Below, one piece after another: positions 44,100 to 56,048 of a DNA stretch of 64,000 nt; the first letter of the stretch is position 1; each line of letters opens with the position of its first letter. The stretch is from the NCBI RefSeq assembly GCF_031143425.1, contig NC_090445.1:1192788691-1192852690 (forward strand). The letters run 5' to 3'. Made by a program: the position numbers and the translations under genes. Source of the DNA: Pleurodeles waltl. Its lineage: Eukaryota; Chordata; Amphibia; Caudata; Salamandridae. The notes below the pieces were generated by a model, which was given only the letters and a program-made list of their open reading frames with translations, was not told the DNA's origin and did not search any database.

Positions 44100-45700
44100 T
44101 ATTGGGCATTTTAGTTAAAACCCCACCCATTATCCCCAGATCCTTTTATTCCCATCCCTGAGAAATGATTTCAGATATTTTCAACTAATATGCATTTTAA
44201 TATTAATAGTTATCAATTGAATTAAAATATTTATACTTAGGTATTTCTATTCATGCCTGAATATTAATACACTGTCCCACCGATTAACATTAGAGGCAGA
44301 TGTAGCAAATGTTTTTTCATGGAACAAATTGCAAAATTCGCAGTTTGCGCCATGCAAAATGCGAATCGCGATGCACATTCCCATTTTGCGGGTCGGGACT
44401 GACTCGCTAAATGGGTGTGCGACTCGCAAATAGGAAGGGGTGTTCCCCTTCCTATTTGCGAGTCACACCGCAATGCAGAATTGTTTTGTGACCGCGAACG
44501 CGGTCGCAAAGCAATTCGCAGTTAGCACCGATGTGAAGTGGGTGCTAACTCATTCGCAAAAGGGAAGGGGTCCCTGTGCGCCCCAAAAAAATTTTCAGAG
44601 CAGGCAGTGGTCCAATGGACCACTGCCTACTCTGAAAAAATGAAACCAAATGGTTTCATTTTCCCGAGTGTGTTGCAACTCGTTTTCCTTTAAGGAAAAC
44701 GGGCTACAATACAAAAAAAAAAACTGCTTTATTAAAAAAGCTGTCACAGGCATGGTGGTCTGCTGTCTCCAGCAGGACACCATCCCTGTGAGTGCAGGGA
44801 ATCGCAAGGGGGTCGTAAATTGCGACCCACCTCATTAATATTATTGTGGTGGGTCTTTGCGACCCCCTTCAGGGACACCATTCTGCCAGGGACACCATTC
44901 TGCATATGGTTTTGCAACTTGCAAATTGCGAGTCGCTCCGACTCGCAATTTGCAAGTCGCAAAACCATTTCTACCTACATCTGGCCCTAAGTACTTTACA
45001 TCCTGCTCCATAAAAGTTAACTTTGCCTTTTAAATAAATATAAATGTTTTAATTCTAATAATCATTAATCAAATTAGATTACTAAAGTATTTCTACCAGG
45101 GTATTTTAATTAACACCCTAGTATTAATACACTTCCCTATTCTTTAACCCTAGATCCCTTAAACCCTATTCTTAAAAATGTTTAGCATATTTTAAATAAA
45201 TATGCATTTTTATTCTAATAATTAAAAATGAAACTAAATTATTTATAACCAGGTACTTCAATTAATACCTGACTATTAATACTTCCACACCCATTTTTCC
45301 CAGATCGCTTTCATCCCACCCCAAAGCTATTTTGCATACTTTAACCAAATATGCATTTTAAATCTAAGAATTAAAAATGTAATAAGAGTTTTTATACCCA
45401 GGTATTTCAATGCATACATGAGTATTGATTCACTTCACTACCCTTTGCCCCTAGATCCATTACATCCCAACATAAAAAAATATTTTGCATATATTAAACA
45501 AATAAACATTTTCATTTTAATAGTCATAAATTACATCTATTATATCCAGTTTTTTAAATTAATAGGCAAGTATTAATACACTTCTTTATCCATTACCCCT
45601 ACATCCTTTAAATACCACTCCTTAGAAATATTTTGAATTTTAGAAACAAATATGCTTACACAAAAATAAAATAAGCAAATATTTAAATTTTAAAAAATGA
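44100..45700. repeat. AT-rich tandem array, unit about 150 bp
   Basis: Landmarks such as AGTATTAATACACTTC recur at about 45119, 45272, 45421 and 45568, and once before the nested element near 44263. Spacing is 147-152 bp. Units also share CCCTAGATCC, TTTTAAATAAATATGCATTTT and GGTATTTCAATTAATACC-like segments. Confidence 0.75.
44290..44990. mobile_element. Hairpin-rich non-autonomous DNA element
   Basis: The left end TTAGAGGCAGATGTAGCAAA and the right end inverted, TTAGGGCCAGATGTAGGTAG, are inverted repeats. The interior contains long hairpins: CTCGCAAATAGGAAGGGG with its complement near 44460; a pair around 44600-44635 centred on GGTCCAATGGACC; and GCAAATTGCGAGTC with its complement near 44930-44960. 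It interrupts the AT-rich array. No coding capacity is seen. Target duplication is uncertain because the flanks read TTA and TAA. Confidence 0.65.
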
Positions 45701-46057
45701 TTACAACTTAATTTGCTCCAAAATGTAACTCAAAAACACAATAACATATACTTACCATTATGCGTAGTAAAGACATCTATCTAAAGTCATGCATGGTAAA
45801 GGCCCATGTATGGTAAAGATGGCATTGTAAAGCTTCACCACGGTAAAGACTGTGTGATAAAGGCTGTTTCCCTTCTTAAAGTCTGAATTATATCCTTCTC
45901 AAATGTAATTAGTTGCATTGGTACTACCCTAACAAACTTGTTGAAAATGCTGCATAACAGAACCTCACTAAAGCCATTAGAGGACAAATGAGAAACAGAC
46001 ATTGGGTGGGTACTGCACGACAAAGACAGACAAAAAACCATAGAATACCCGCACAAA

Positions 46058-47693
46058 GGGCCTCATTTCAATTTTGGCGGTCAGACTGTCAGACTGCCAT
46101 AGGCACGGCTGTAAAAAGATCGCCATGTTGGCGGTCATACAGACCGCCGTATTACGAGTTACACAGCCAGGACCGACAAAAGCCATCTTAGAAAACAACA
46201 CTGCCAGTATGTTAGAGGGCGGGAAATAGGCGGTCCGATCACCAGCACCGAGAGCCCATCAACCAACCACTGAACCTCTTACAAGTTCAAAACTGCAGTG
46301 GCAGTCATGCCCTGGCAGTCCTCAAATGGCGGTACGAAACAAGGCAGCTCGCGGCCACCACAGTAATACACAACACCACATTGGATGATTTTAAAAACAA
46401 CACAGCTGACACTCATTCACACACCCAACACTCCCACAAGCCACACTATAAAACATACACATCCACACACCACAATCCTTTGCAACTCCGACGCAAAATA
46501 CACCATTTAGTGCACCCCAAAAAATAAAAATTCCAATGTGATTGGCACCCCTCCATGTCTCACTGAGCAAATATCCCACACCCTCAACAAATCCACATCA
46601 CACTGATGAACAGTAAAGCCTACTCAAAGTTAACATTTAGATCAAAGTCCACATTGGAGTTTACTCACTTGAGAGGATGGCATTTGTATAGTCTGTGTGT
46701 AGGACAGGCACTGACAGCAATGCTAAGGCCAGGAGACCCTGCTACCCTCACTCTACTTAGCCACAACACTGTCCTCTGCCACTATTACCCTTCTTCCTCT
46801 ACTCAACCATTAAGCTGTACTCACCTGGGAGCATGGCATCTGTATAGTCTGTGTGTATGACAGGCACTGACAGCAATGCTAAGGCCAGGAGACACTGTAT
46901 ACCCAACGCCAAACATCAGCGTACTGTACATCTGTTCAAATATCCCTCTATGTTAACTTGCAATGGAACTGTACTCACCTGACAGGATGACCCATGGACA
47001 CTGTGTGTACATCTTGAAGTAACATGACTGTATGGCCAAGGAGGGCATGTCCCTATAACTCCAAAACCAGGCTAGTTCCCATATTACAATATGCATCTAC
47101 CTGTGAACTCACATATAACATTTACCCACCTTGAAGGGACCAAGACACAGATCATGGTGCACTCTGTGATGTGGCCAACCACCTAGTTCCATCTTGAGCA
47201 GCTAGGCCAAGATACCAAAAATGCGGACAGGAAGGACAGCGCAAACTGTGAGCCAAAAACATTAAAGACAGATCAAAGGCACCAAAATGCATCATCTGAA
47301 TGGTATTGGCAGCCGGCATATTCCTAAAGCACTGACCATATGATGACAACTATCAAATATACAACAAGGTTCTGGTTCTGCCTGCATGACAGTGAACTAC
47401 TTCTTAAGATGACCTAAACTACATCCTGCCCAGCTACTGTTTTCATTGCACTGCTGGCAAGATTTACGTCTATTACCACCCCTCCAAGTGCTAATAAACT
47501 CAGACATCCTGACTGAAATCTAATTGGTATGTTACCAAATTGTCAGGTCCACACCGTTGATAGCATGAGTGCCTGTCACATAAGGAAAATTGGCAAATCC
47601 AGTGTGTACATGGTCTTAGTCCAATGTCACTGTTAACTATCGGAGGTAGATGTCACAATACAACCTTCAACATTCTGTCTCTCACATCAACAG
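46058..47693. other. Harbinger 3 left region, no intact gene
   Basis: This has subterminal GGCGG motifs, then an A/C-rich stretch like that upstream of gene B in Harbinger 2, and a repeated GACAGGCACTGACAGCAATG segment (about 46705 and 46859, 154 bp apart). The MYB exon expected here is absent. Confidence 0.5.
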
Positions 47694-48480
47694 GTCTACC
47701 TGCCACTTGAAACACAGAGACCACTCAAGAGACTACCACAACTCCCTATGGATGAAGCCCTCCGTGACGACAACACTCCAGGATGTGTGGACATTGATGA
47801 TGGTTCTGGTCCATCTGGGCAACCGGGTCAGACGACCCCCGTCAGCGTCACCGTGCCCACTTTGACTCCTCCCAGCCCCATTGCTTCAACATCTCAGGCA
47901 ACCATTCGCCCCCAAACCTGTGTCCCAAGAACAATGACATCAATCTTGTGCTCCCAGTCCAGGATCCTTAGTCACAGCAAGGCACCTCTGAAAATGATGG
48001 TCCTGGAACCAGTAGTAGGGGAAAAGATGTGCCAAGGGTGCAGGCACGTGGCAGTAGGATGCATGGGAGAAATGGTGTGGGCCAGCAACATGTATCTGCT
48101 GGGGATGGTTCTGGCCAGGACAACATCACCCAAGACTTGGGAGTATACCAACCATTCCAAGGCATGATGGGCCAGGAACTTGATGAACTTGGAGAGCTCA
48201 AGGAGCTACAGAGGGACTTCCATCATGACATTTGTGAACAGTAGCAACATGACCTCCCTAACAGGGGTGCTGAGAAACATCAACACCACCCTGAGCAGGG
48301 ATTGTCAACAACACCAGACCCCTTCAACTGGCCAGTCTATTCCAGCCCCTTCTACATATGTGGCAACACTGGAAAGGAGGCTCTGCCCAGGGAAGGACCT
48401 GCCTCAGAAACCCCTGTAACTGAAGAACACCCCCTGCAAGCGGGGACATCCACACAAGCATCCTGGAGGTGCGGATGGTA
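47694..48480 (+). pseudogene. Harbinger 3 gene B exon 2, decayed
   Basis: After an acceptor-like ATCAACAG, the sequence encodes DEALRDDNTPGCVDIDDGSG, which matches exon 2 of gene B in Harbinger 2 (LREENTSGCLDIDD). Later parts are frameshifted. It carries the acidic, Pro-rich segment but not the MYB domain. Its end is approximate. Confidence 0.65.
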
Positions 48481-48996
48481 AGACACAAACAACTGCCAGG
48501 AAGTGAGCCCTTCCTGATATAACTCCTTTGTGTGCCACTGATTCACCCCGTTGACTGTTCTCCAACCACTTTCCATTAGTAGGACACTGGACTTTGAACT
48601 TCAACTTGTGCCATCTACCATAATCATTACATCCACCATGACTGATTCCTTCACTGTCAATTTATTTTTCAGAGTTTTACCTTTATTTTGTGTGCACATG
48701 TAAATAAACACACCTAACACTAAAACAATGCCTACTAGTAATTTTTCATCATTTTGAAATGTTGAATGTTGAATGTTAAATCCATGTGATGTCAATGATG
48801 AATACATAAGATGGTGATGGAAAGAGGGATATGTCACAGGTAGTGTTTTGCTGAGGATTACAACTAACACAATGACTCAAGAGACTAGTCACACCAAACA
48901 TTGTACAGCACATAGGCTGCCAAAATTACTGGACCGTCATAGCCAAGAATGGCAGGACTATGTTGAGTCAGGCTAAATATCTCAAGGTACCGTCCC

Positions 48997-50660
48997 TCAG
49001 ACCACAGAAGAAAGGGCTATGTCAAAACCACTGTCATTCTCACTTTGCATTTCAGGATTCTCACCCGGTGGCAATGCTTGCGCCCCCTCCTCTGGTATAA
49101 AAGGGAAGTTCCTCCTCAGCACAATGTTGTGAAGCATGCAGCAGGCCACTATGATCATACACACTTTTTTGGGTGAGTAGAGGAGGGCTCCACCAGTCTT
49201 GTCTATGCTCCTAAATCTGGCTTTCAGGAGCCTAAAAGCCCACTCCAGGACACAATGGGGGTGATTCTGACTTCGGCGGGCGGCGGGCGGCGGGCGGCGG
49301 AGGCCGCCCGCCGAAGTTCCCCCGTCAAAATACCGCTCCGCGGTCCAAAGACCGCTGACGGTATTTTGAGGTTTGCCCTGGGCTGGCGGGCGGCTGCCAA
49401 AAGGCCGCCCGCCAGCCCAGGGCAAACCAACCTTCCCACGAGGACGCCGGCTCCGAATGGAGCCGGCGTAGTGGGAAGGTGCGACGGGTGCAGTGGCACC
49501 CGTCGCGTATTTCAGTGTCTGCACAGCAGACACTGAAATACTTTGCGGGGCCCTCTTACGGGGGCCCCTGCAGTGCCCATGCCATTGGCATGGGCACTGC
49601 AGGGGCCCCCAGGGGCCCCGCGGCACCCCCTACCGCCATCCTGTTCATGGCGGGTTTCCCGCCATGAACAGGATGGCGGTAGGGGGTGTCTGAATCCCCA
49701 TGGCGGCGGAGCGCGCTCTGCCGCCATGGAGGATTCAACAGGGCAGCGGAAAACCGGCGGGAGACTGCCGGTTTTCCTTGTCTGACCGCGGCCGAACCGC
49801 CGCGGTCAGAATGCCCTGCGGGGCACCGCCGGTCTGTCGGCGGTGCTACCGCCGACCCAGGCCCCGGCGGTCCGTGACCGCCGGGGTCAGAATGACCCCC
49901 AATGTGTTCTTCCATGGGCATTGTTAAAGTGGACTTCCCTGATGTCATTGGATTCCTCACAAGAGTCAACAACCATGGATGGTTTGGGTATACAGAGTCC
50001 CCTGTAATGGAATGGGACATATGTGCAACTATTAGTCCCTCTCATTGTTTCTTCTGCAGCATACATTTGATACGAAAACACACCTGACATATGTGATGTA
50101 CCAACCAGCCAGGCCCTCTCTGGGTAGTCAGGACATCAGCTGTGGAACTGCGCTGATCTGTTAGATGAGGCATCATGGACTAAACCCGGATAACGGGTAC
50201 AGACATGCGAAATGTATAGGTCCGCCAAAAAAACAACATGGATATTGATGCAATGGATGTTCTTCCTGTTTGGATAGATTTGTTCGTTGGCATGCGGTGG
50301 AACCAAGGTAACAGGTGTACCATCAATGACTCTCACCAGATGTGGAATGTTGCCAAACCATAGAAGTCTGCCTTCACATGTGCGAAATACTCACATTGAG
50401 GAAACCGGATATAGCTGTTCAGGTGTTTCACCACTGCTGAGAGTACATACTTCAATATAAGACTGAAAACAGGCTGGACATTTCAGCAGATAGGGCCACT
50501 TTATTTTGGAATGACGATCTGGCCAGGAAGTGCAACACTGTCATAACTTGTACAATGAGTGGTATGCTATTTGGATGAAAAATGGCAGGCTGGCTCTAAC
50601 TGACCACAGAGATTCCCAATTGTTTGCCTATTCAGATTGTACATCTGGATGATGTCTGTC
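48997..50660 (-). pseudogene. Harbinger 3 DDE transposase, frameshifted and interrupted
   Basis: Pieces in order on the minus strand: IIQMYNLNRQTIGNLCGQLEP near 50600, MRVIDGTPVTLVPPHA (first Asp) near 50335, GDSVYPNHPWLLTLVRNP (second Asp) near 50000, then after a 644-bp MITE VLEWAFRLLKARF (Glu) near 49250, and a C terminus ending at 48997. All three catalytic acidic residues survive, unlike Harbinger 1 and 2, but frames change several times. Confidence 0.82.
49257..49900. mobile_element. GC-rich Harbinger-type MITE, 644 bp, many hairpins
   Basis: The ends GGGGGTGATTCTGAC and, inverted, GGGGGTCATTCTGAC are terminal repeats. AAT is duplicated (49254-49256 and 49901-49903). The interior is a series of palindromes, for example GGCGGGCGGC with its complement at 49385-49415, TGCCCATGCC with its complement at 49576-49599, and a long one around 49630-49680. 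It interrupts the transposase of Harbinger 3. Frames inside are composition artefacts. Confidence 0.88.
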
Positions 50661-51486
50661 TTCCATGACTTGAAGGTCTGGCAGTGAACAGCAGACATGA
50701 GGATGTCTGATCTTTCCGCTCCCTGGGTACCTATGTGGGACAAGAAATGAGTAGAGCCACCATCCATTTTTATTTCCTTGCAACACACATAATGCATATA
50801 CTCACATACTGTGACAAGACATGCCATGATTTGATGACCTGATGCTCAGCACACATTACCAATGTCAATTCCACAGAAGTAATATGTTTCCCCATTGTTT
50901 TACCACAAATGTCTATACATCATTTATCTGGACAGCAACACATTTTTCCCTGAAACATGCTACTCATAATGTGAAATAAGTTCCAGAATTTGAAATGACC
51001 CAGGGGGGCGGGGGAGGAGAGAGGCTGTCTGTGGCCAAAATAAACTTGTCATATGTGCCTAGCGATGTATACAAATGCTGTCAAAGTAGAAGAATATACA
51101 TGACATGTCAAGAATCAGTTGCTTAGACCATTATTCGGAGTTGTGATGCATTTATTATTAGCCAAATACTACCTAAAATGCTTTTAAAATGGCAGGTGCC
51201 TGACCTACTCCACTGGACACTAGGAACTGCCCACGTCCACCAGCGGAACTCATCATGGCGGTAGGCAGCTGCAATCGTGGCGGACACAGCCTTAGGCTAA
51301 CGTTGTTGCCAGTGTCAGTCTTGGGCCACATCCCACTGCCGGTGGGATGTGTCCACTGGCAGTGATTGCCGTGTGCATGGCAGAAGTGACTGCCATGTTC
51401 TGAATAATCCCTCACTTCATGCCTGACACTGCTGCCAGCAAGACCTCCACGACCTGAGCTGCTGTGTACCACCTCTGGGAGCAATA

Positions 51487-52303
51487 ATATCACATTCAAC
51501 AGGTGATAGCACTCCTGCCTTCTCCCCGGAGGAGGTGGAGAAGCTGTTGGAGGTGGTCCTACCTCTGTATGGACAGCTCTATGGTGCACCAGAGGAGCAG
51601 GTTGGCGCCACTTGTTCACTTTTTTCCCTGTACTTCAACATATATTCCCTCCTCACATGCTAGATTGTGCTCATCTGTGCCAAACATTTTAGTAAAGGCC
51701 ATGGAGCTGTAGTCCCAATGGCTTAGGAAGCCAGAAAGTTGTGCTGTGTCCCATACTTTTTGAAATCTCTGCCAGAATGCCAGGGCATACCTCACAAGAT
51801 GTCAGTTGACCCACCTAATTTGTGGAGGGCCTGAGCAAGGTGGTGGATTGGTCTACGGGTTGGGAAATGTCTGCAGAATTGCCCATGGACTCAGTGACTG
51901 GTATGTGCCCCGCTTGGGAATTTTGGACTAAACAGATTGTTCATTGCAATGTGTACTAATATGTATGTAGCTATGTCATTTTGTATGTGATCTGAGGACA
52001 TAATTTCCTGTCTTGTGTTTATGCATCCATGCAGGTAAACACCCATCAAAAGAAAGGGATTTGGAGAGTAATCGCCAAGAAAGTGTGGACTCAGGTGGTC
52101 CACAGCCACAGAGCGCCCACTGCAGAAAGAGGTGGAAGGACCTGAGATGCTAGGCCCGGAAGATTGCAGAGGCCCAGCTGGGGCTGCCCTCTCAAAGTGG
52201 GCAGGGTGTCTGTTGGACCAATTACCTCCAAGAGGCCCGCATTCTGGCAGTGGCATATCCGAAGCTGGATTGGCGTTTAAGGGCAGAACAACAGCCACAA
52301 GGG
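51487..52303 (+). pseudogene. Harbinger 3 gene A, exons 1 and 2
   Basis: Exon 1 (51487-51600, again 114 bp) is open and encodes AFSPEEVEKLLEVVLPLYGQ, but the start codon reads ATA. Exon 2 (52035-52303, 269 bp) keeps THQKKGIWRVIAKKV and then shifts frame; its donor GTGAGT is intact. Exon 3 is absent. It is divergent from the transposase, as in the other two copies. Confidence 0.72.
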
Positions 52304-53233
52304 GTGAGTGCACAGAGAACTGCTGCTTATCCCATTGCCAGATAATTGTGTGGGGTACTGATTCATCTCCCTGACAACTAGGGATGAGCCATGTGTCACT
52401 CAGTATTTGGGACTCTGTTTGTATTGACATGTCATGTGTATCTAACTGTTGTACCTTGCCTACCTAGGACCTAGTACAAACCTTGGGAGAATTCACAAAT
52501 CACTTACTCTGCAGGGTCCAAAAAAGACTATGCCTACTCCTCTACTATTTGTTGCTGTAGTGTTATTTGTGAGCCAATAATCACTTCCCTTCAATGTCCC
52601 AGACAAAAGGTAATTGCAAGAAGTCTACATTTAAGACACATTACTAGAAGCAATTCCAAGACATTATTCACTTATGTTGTGGATAGTCCATATATAAAGG
52701 AATGTTCATTCATAAGATGAATGGTGGTGGTGTTGCTTCTCATTGGACAAACAGGATGGAGTCATTCTATCTGTGACTGTGAGTTCCGTATCTCAACAAC
52801 ATTAAAGGGACAGATGGGTACTACTGACACACTCAGATGTTGTCATTGTCATGGGTGTCAGACATTTATGGTGACTATCCAGAGGCTTACTGATTCTTTG
52901 TTGTGTATATCCTTGAGACATTTCTCCCTGAAATATTTTGCAGGGGCTCCCCTGCCCAGCACCATCGCAATGCTCACTGTGCGCTTTGCAGACAGTGAAC
53001 ATTGCAAGGGTGCTGGGGCATCATGCAGACTACAGCATTGCCACCGGCTCGATTTTGAGCCAGTGACAATGCTATAGCTTGTTTCCCACTAGGCTTGTGG
53101 ACAGAAACCGAGGTTTCCAGCCACCATCCTAGCAGTAAACTTTTAATGGCGCCGGTGGGGAGGTAGCCTGTGTGGCGGCAACCTTCCCATCAGACGTTTG
53201 GCAGACAGTGAAAACCGAACTTGTAATGACCCC
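52304..53233. other. Harbinger 3 right region, no gene
   Basis: This is noncoding sequence, then a subterminal block near 52930-53010 (GACAGTGAACATTGCAAGGG) shared with the left end of Harbinger 2, then the terminal repeat. Confidence 0.5.
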
Positions 53234-53989
53234 TTTAGTGTATGGGTGTAACTCACATGACTAGGCCACAATCCTCTGGGACCAGGGCAGGATCAGTAAC
53301 CTTCCTCAGAATGGCTGGAGAGCTACCATTTAGCAGGGGATAGCTCAGTCCAGGCTCAATGTTTTAACACTGAGTTGCTGGAGCATCCATTTGTTCTAGT
53401 GTTGGAGAGAGCCCAATGTATGTCACACCTCTTCAAAACTGCGCTGGGGCCTCTCTTTCCCCAGATGACCTCAGGTAAGTCCTCATGGGGTCGTTGTCCT
53501 CCTACTGACTCAGTGTCTGTAGTATCTTCAAGGTTGTGACAGAGCGGGCATTAAAATCTTTCTTCTTTATTTATCATCCTCCACTTTCCTTTTCCTGTTC
53601 GTCGTCCTTCTCTTATTTTATCCACTTCCGCTTGATCTTTACCTCATTTCCTGCATCCCTTTTATCTGACTGAGGTTCGGTTTCTTTATTTTAACTTGCC
53701 AATTCCTCAGGCTCTCTAACGATCTTCCCACAATCCCAGACTAAAAAAGAAAATAAGAAAACAGTTACATGGGTGACAGCACTTATGATTGTTTGCTAGC
53801 TGCAGGACAAAGAAGATTGGCATTTTATCCTTAATTAAACAGAATTTTCATGTTGTTTAGTAGGAATCACTTGCATTTAAAGGAATCATTGAGTTCTTGA
53901 TATACTATGGCTTTTAATCAGAGATGGTGGATGTTTTGTAAGAGACAGCTAGCAAATTTGGTAAAGGGGTATCCAGCTGCAAAGACCCT
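53234..53989. other. Unassigned sequence
   Basis: I see no gene or element boundary. Part of it is pyrimidine-rich (53560-53720). Confidence 0.4.
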
Positions 53990-54960
53990 CCTTTTCCGTT
54001 CCTGATTGTGAGATACATGCTTGGACACAAAATCCAAACAGCTATCTAAGAAAAAACAGTTGCAAACTTCGAAATTGTTTTGGGGACAAATAATATTTTA
54101 AGGAGCCAGAAATGACTGCCATCCAATGTCATTCCTTTTACCCATCAATCTAGCAATATTCCAACGCAAAATATCAAGGAAGGGAAGAGGTCTATCCTTA
54201 ATGGCTGCTCCTCCCAAAGAAATAGCCAATTGTTTTGACACAGAAACGGACAGTCAATTATTTCCATCCAGGTTACTTAAAGTATCAAAAGTATTACTGA
54301 TAAGTATATTGTAGGATTCCTTGGTCAATTACAGAATATTGGTACGAGTCATTGTAACTGTCCAAACTGGGAGGGATGTAAAATAGTTTAGATTGTAGAT
54401 GCCTGTAAAAAAGTCCAAAGGGAGAGGTGCAATACCAGTAAATGTTACCTTCATTCAAGAAAGGTCCCTTAACATATAACCTGCAAAAGAGGCATTGTTA
54501 AAATTGACCACTACATAGCCATCGTCAAAGATCTTTCAAGCCTTATCCAACAACGAATACCTGCAGACGACATAAGGCTGCCTGAATAAATTGGGAGTAT
54601 ATTCCACGTGCCTTTCAAACCAATAGACAAACTTATTTCTAAAATTGAATATGATCCTCCTTAGATCCAGCCTGAAAAGTTGGAACATCCAGCTTCATAA
54701 ACATACTGCTGCCTCGCAATAAAAGCATCAGGCCTTGTTGCTCCTAAAGTGGCCCTTGTCTGAACCCAAGCATGTCCTGTGCTCATCCTGCGCTGCCAGG
54801 CTCCTGAAGGCACTTGGTAGCGTAGTCGTGGGGACCCTACCCTTCTTGTGACAGGAAACTGTAGATCCTGTAGCCCATGCTCACCAACAGCGTCATCTGT
54901 TCCTTTGTAATAGATATCATGAAGCATCTGGAAATAACCTAATTTGCTGTTAAACTTTAA
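53990..54960 (-). other. Coding-like region of unknown origin, decayed
   Basis: On the minus strand two adjoining frames look protein-like. From about 54927 to 54668 an open stretch follows a possible acceptor (GGTTATTTCCAG) and includes HDIYYKGTDDAVGEHGLQDL. From about 54652 to 54090 another frame has NKFVYWFERHVEYTPNLF and GGAAIKDRPLPFLDILRWN, interrupted by four stops before its terminal TAA. In AT-rich DNA of this length more stops would be expected by chance. I do not recognise the family. It could be a decayed viral or retrotransposon gene, a host exon, or chance. Confidence 0.25.
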
Positions 54961-56045
54961 ATGAAGAAAGGAAAGAGTTCTAAATACCATTATAAGCATA
55001 ATTACTTAATGAGGAGCCCTATAGAACTTTGACATTAATGCACTTTTTGCATTCATGCGTAATGAATCAAGACGTGTTTCTTGGCTAAATGTTTGTACTT
55101 TCCTATATCTAAAATGTAGCATTTTTTCTGTACTTTTCATTTGTTTCTCATATTATCAGATCATATCCACCTTTTAAACTAATTTGTTTTATGTTTTATG
55201 TACAATAAATAAGGTATTTACTAAATCATAATTGAGGAGCGTACATGTCCAAAGAACCAACCAAGATGGACATATATCCTTAGTGCTTTGCACCTAAAGA
55301 CAATAAATACATCCAAGTACATCTTTAAGTGTTGAATTGCCAACCTGACATGGCCGAGGAGGGAAAAAAATGCTTGTGATGGTGCTTTAGGGAAACACCA
55401 TGTGGGCGGAGCAGTAATATTCATAATCAGTCTTTGACATTGAAGGAGAACTGTGAGGTTGTGATGGAGAAGACAAGGGCAAAAAGCCCTTGGCCGGTAT
55501 GAGGAACTGTGACCCAAATCTGAACGGTGTCTATAGTTCTCTACTGCCAATTAACTAAGAGGGAGTGGAAGCAACTCGTAACAATGCAAGCCACTATGGG
55601 AATAAGTCTTGGTTGCGTGGTAAGACCTGCCCGCACATTGCCTACCGGCTTGGACATATAAAACTAAGATGGTGCTCATGCTTTGGAATCTATGATAGTG
55701 AGAGCAAGGGGTATCTGGTGAATCCACTGGTGTGCATCACGCTTAAGATAACAGTGTGTACCAGTAAATACTACTGAAAAAGGTAACAGAAAAGGCAGTA
55801 CTGCTGGACCTCCCGACAGCAGCACAATGCCCTACAAACATATTTTGGAGTTTCCCACTGTAGCCAATAGTTAATGCCCTGTTTTGTGACAATATACGAA
55901 AAGCCTTTATACACTATGTGGACATTAAGGGGCTTAAATGAGAGGCTGTGCTCTAGTAGGTCTTGTCTTTAAGACCTGTACCTAGGGTGTGAGGATCGCC
56001 AAATACTCTGATGTATTGGTGCACTTAAAAGCAACTTTGTCTGAT
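54961..56045. other. Unassigned sequence
   Basis: No gene, RNA or repeat boundary is supported. Confidence 0.4.
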
Positions 56046-56048
56046 TTA

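Larger units (their letters stand above)
46058..53233 (-). mobile_element. Harbinger 3: 7.2-kb decayed copy
   Basis: The left end GGGCCTCATTTCAATTTTGG and the right end inverted, GGGGTCATTACAAGTTCGG, bound a region with the same gene order as Harbinger 2: gene B exon 2 (plus), transposase (minus) and gene A exons 1-2 (plus). Gene B exon 1 and gene A exon 3 are missing. No direct target duplication is visible. A MITE lies inside the transposase. Confidence 0.72.

Noticed and set aside
44440..44640. Rho-independent-type terminator hairpins
   Set aside because: The hairpins belong to a eukaryotic non-autonomous DNA element; a bacterial terminator does not fit the context.
46705..46890. Small satellite array
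   Set aside because: Only two copies of the GACAGGCACTGACAGCAATG block were seen, which is too few to call an array.
49257..49785. Several 60-90 codon ORFs, some with repeated PPSC-like peptides
   Set aside because: They are translations of palindromic MITE sequence on both strands; the terminal repeats and AAT duplication explain the region.
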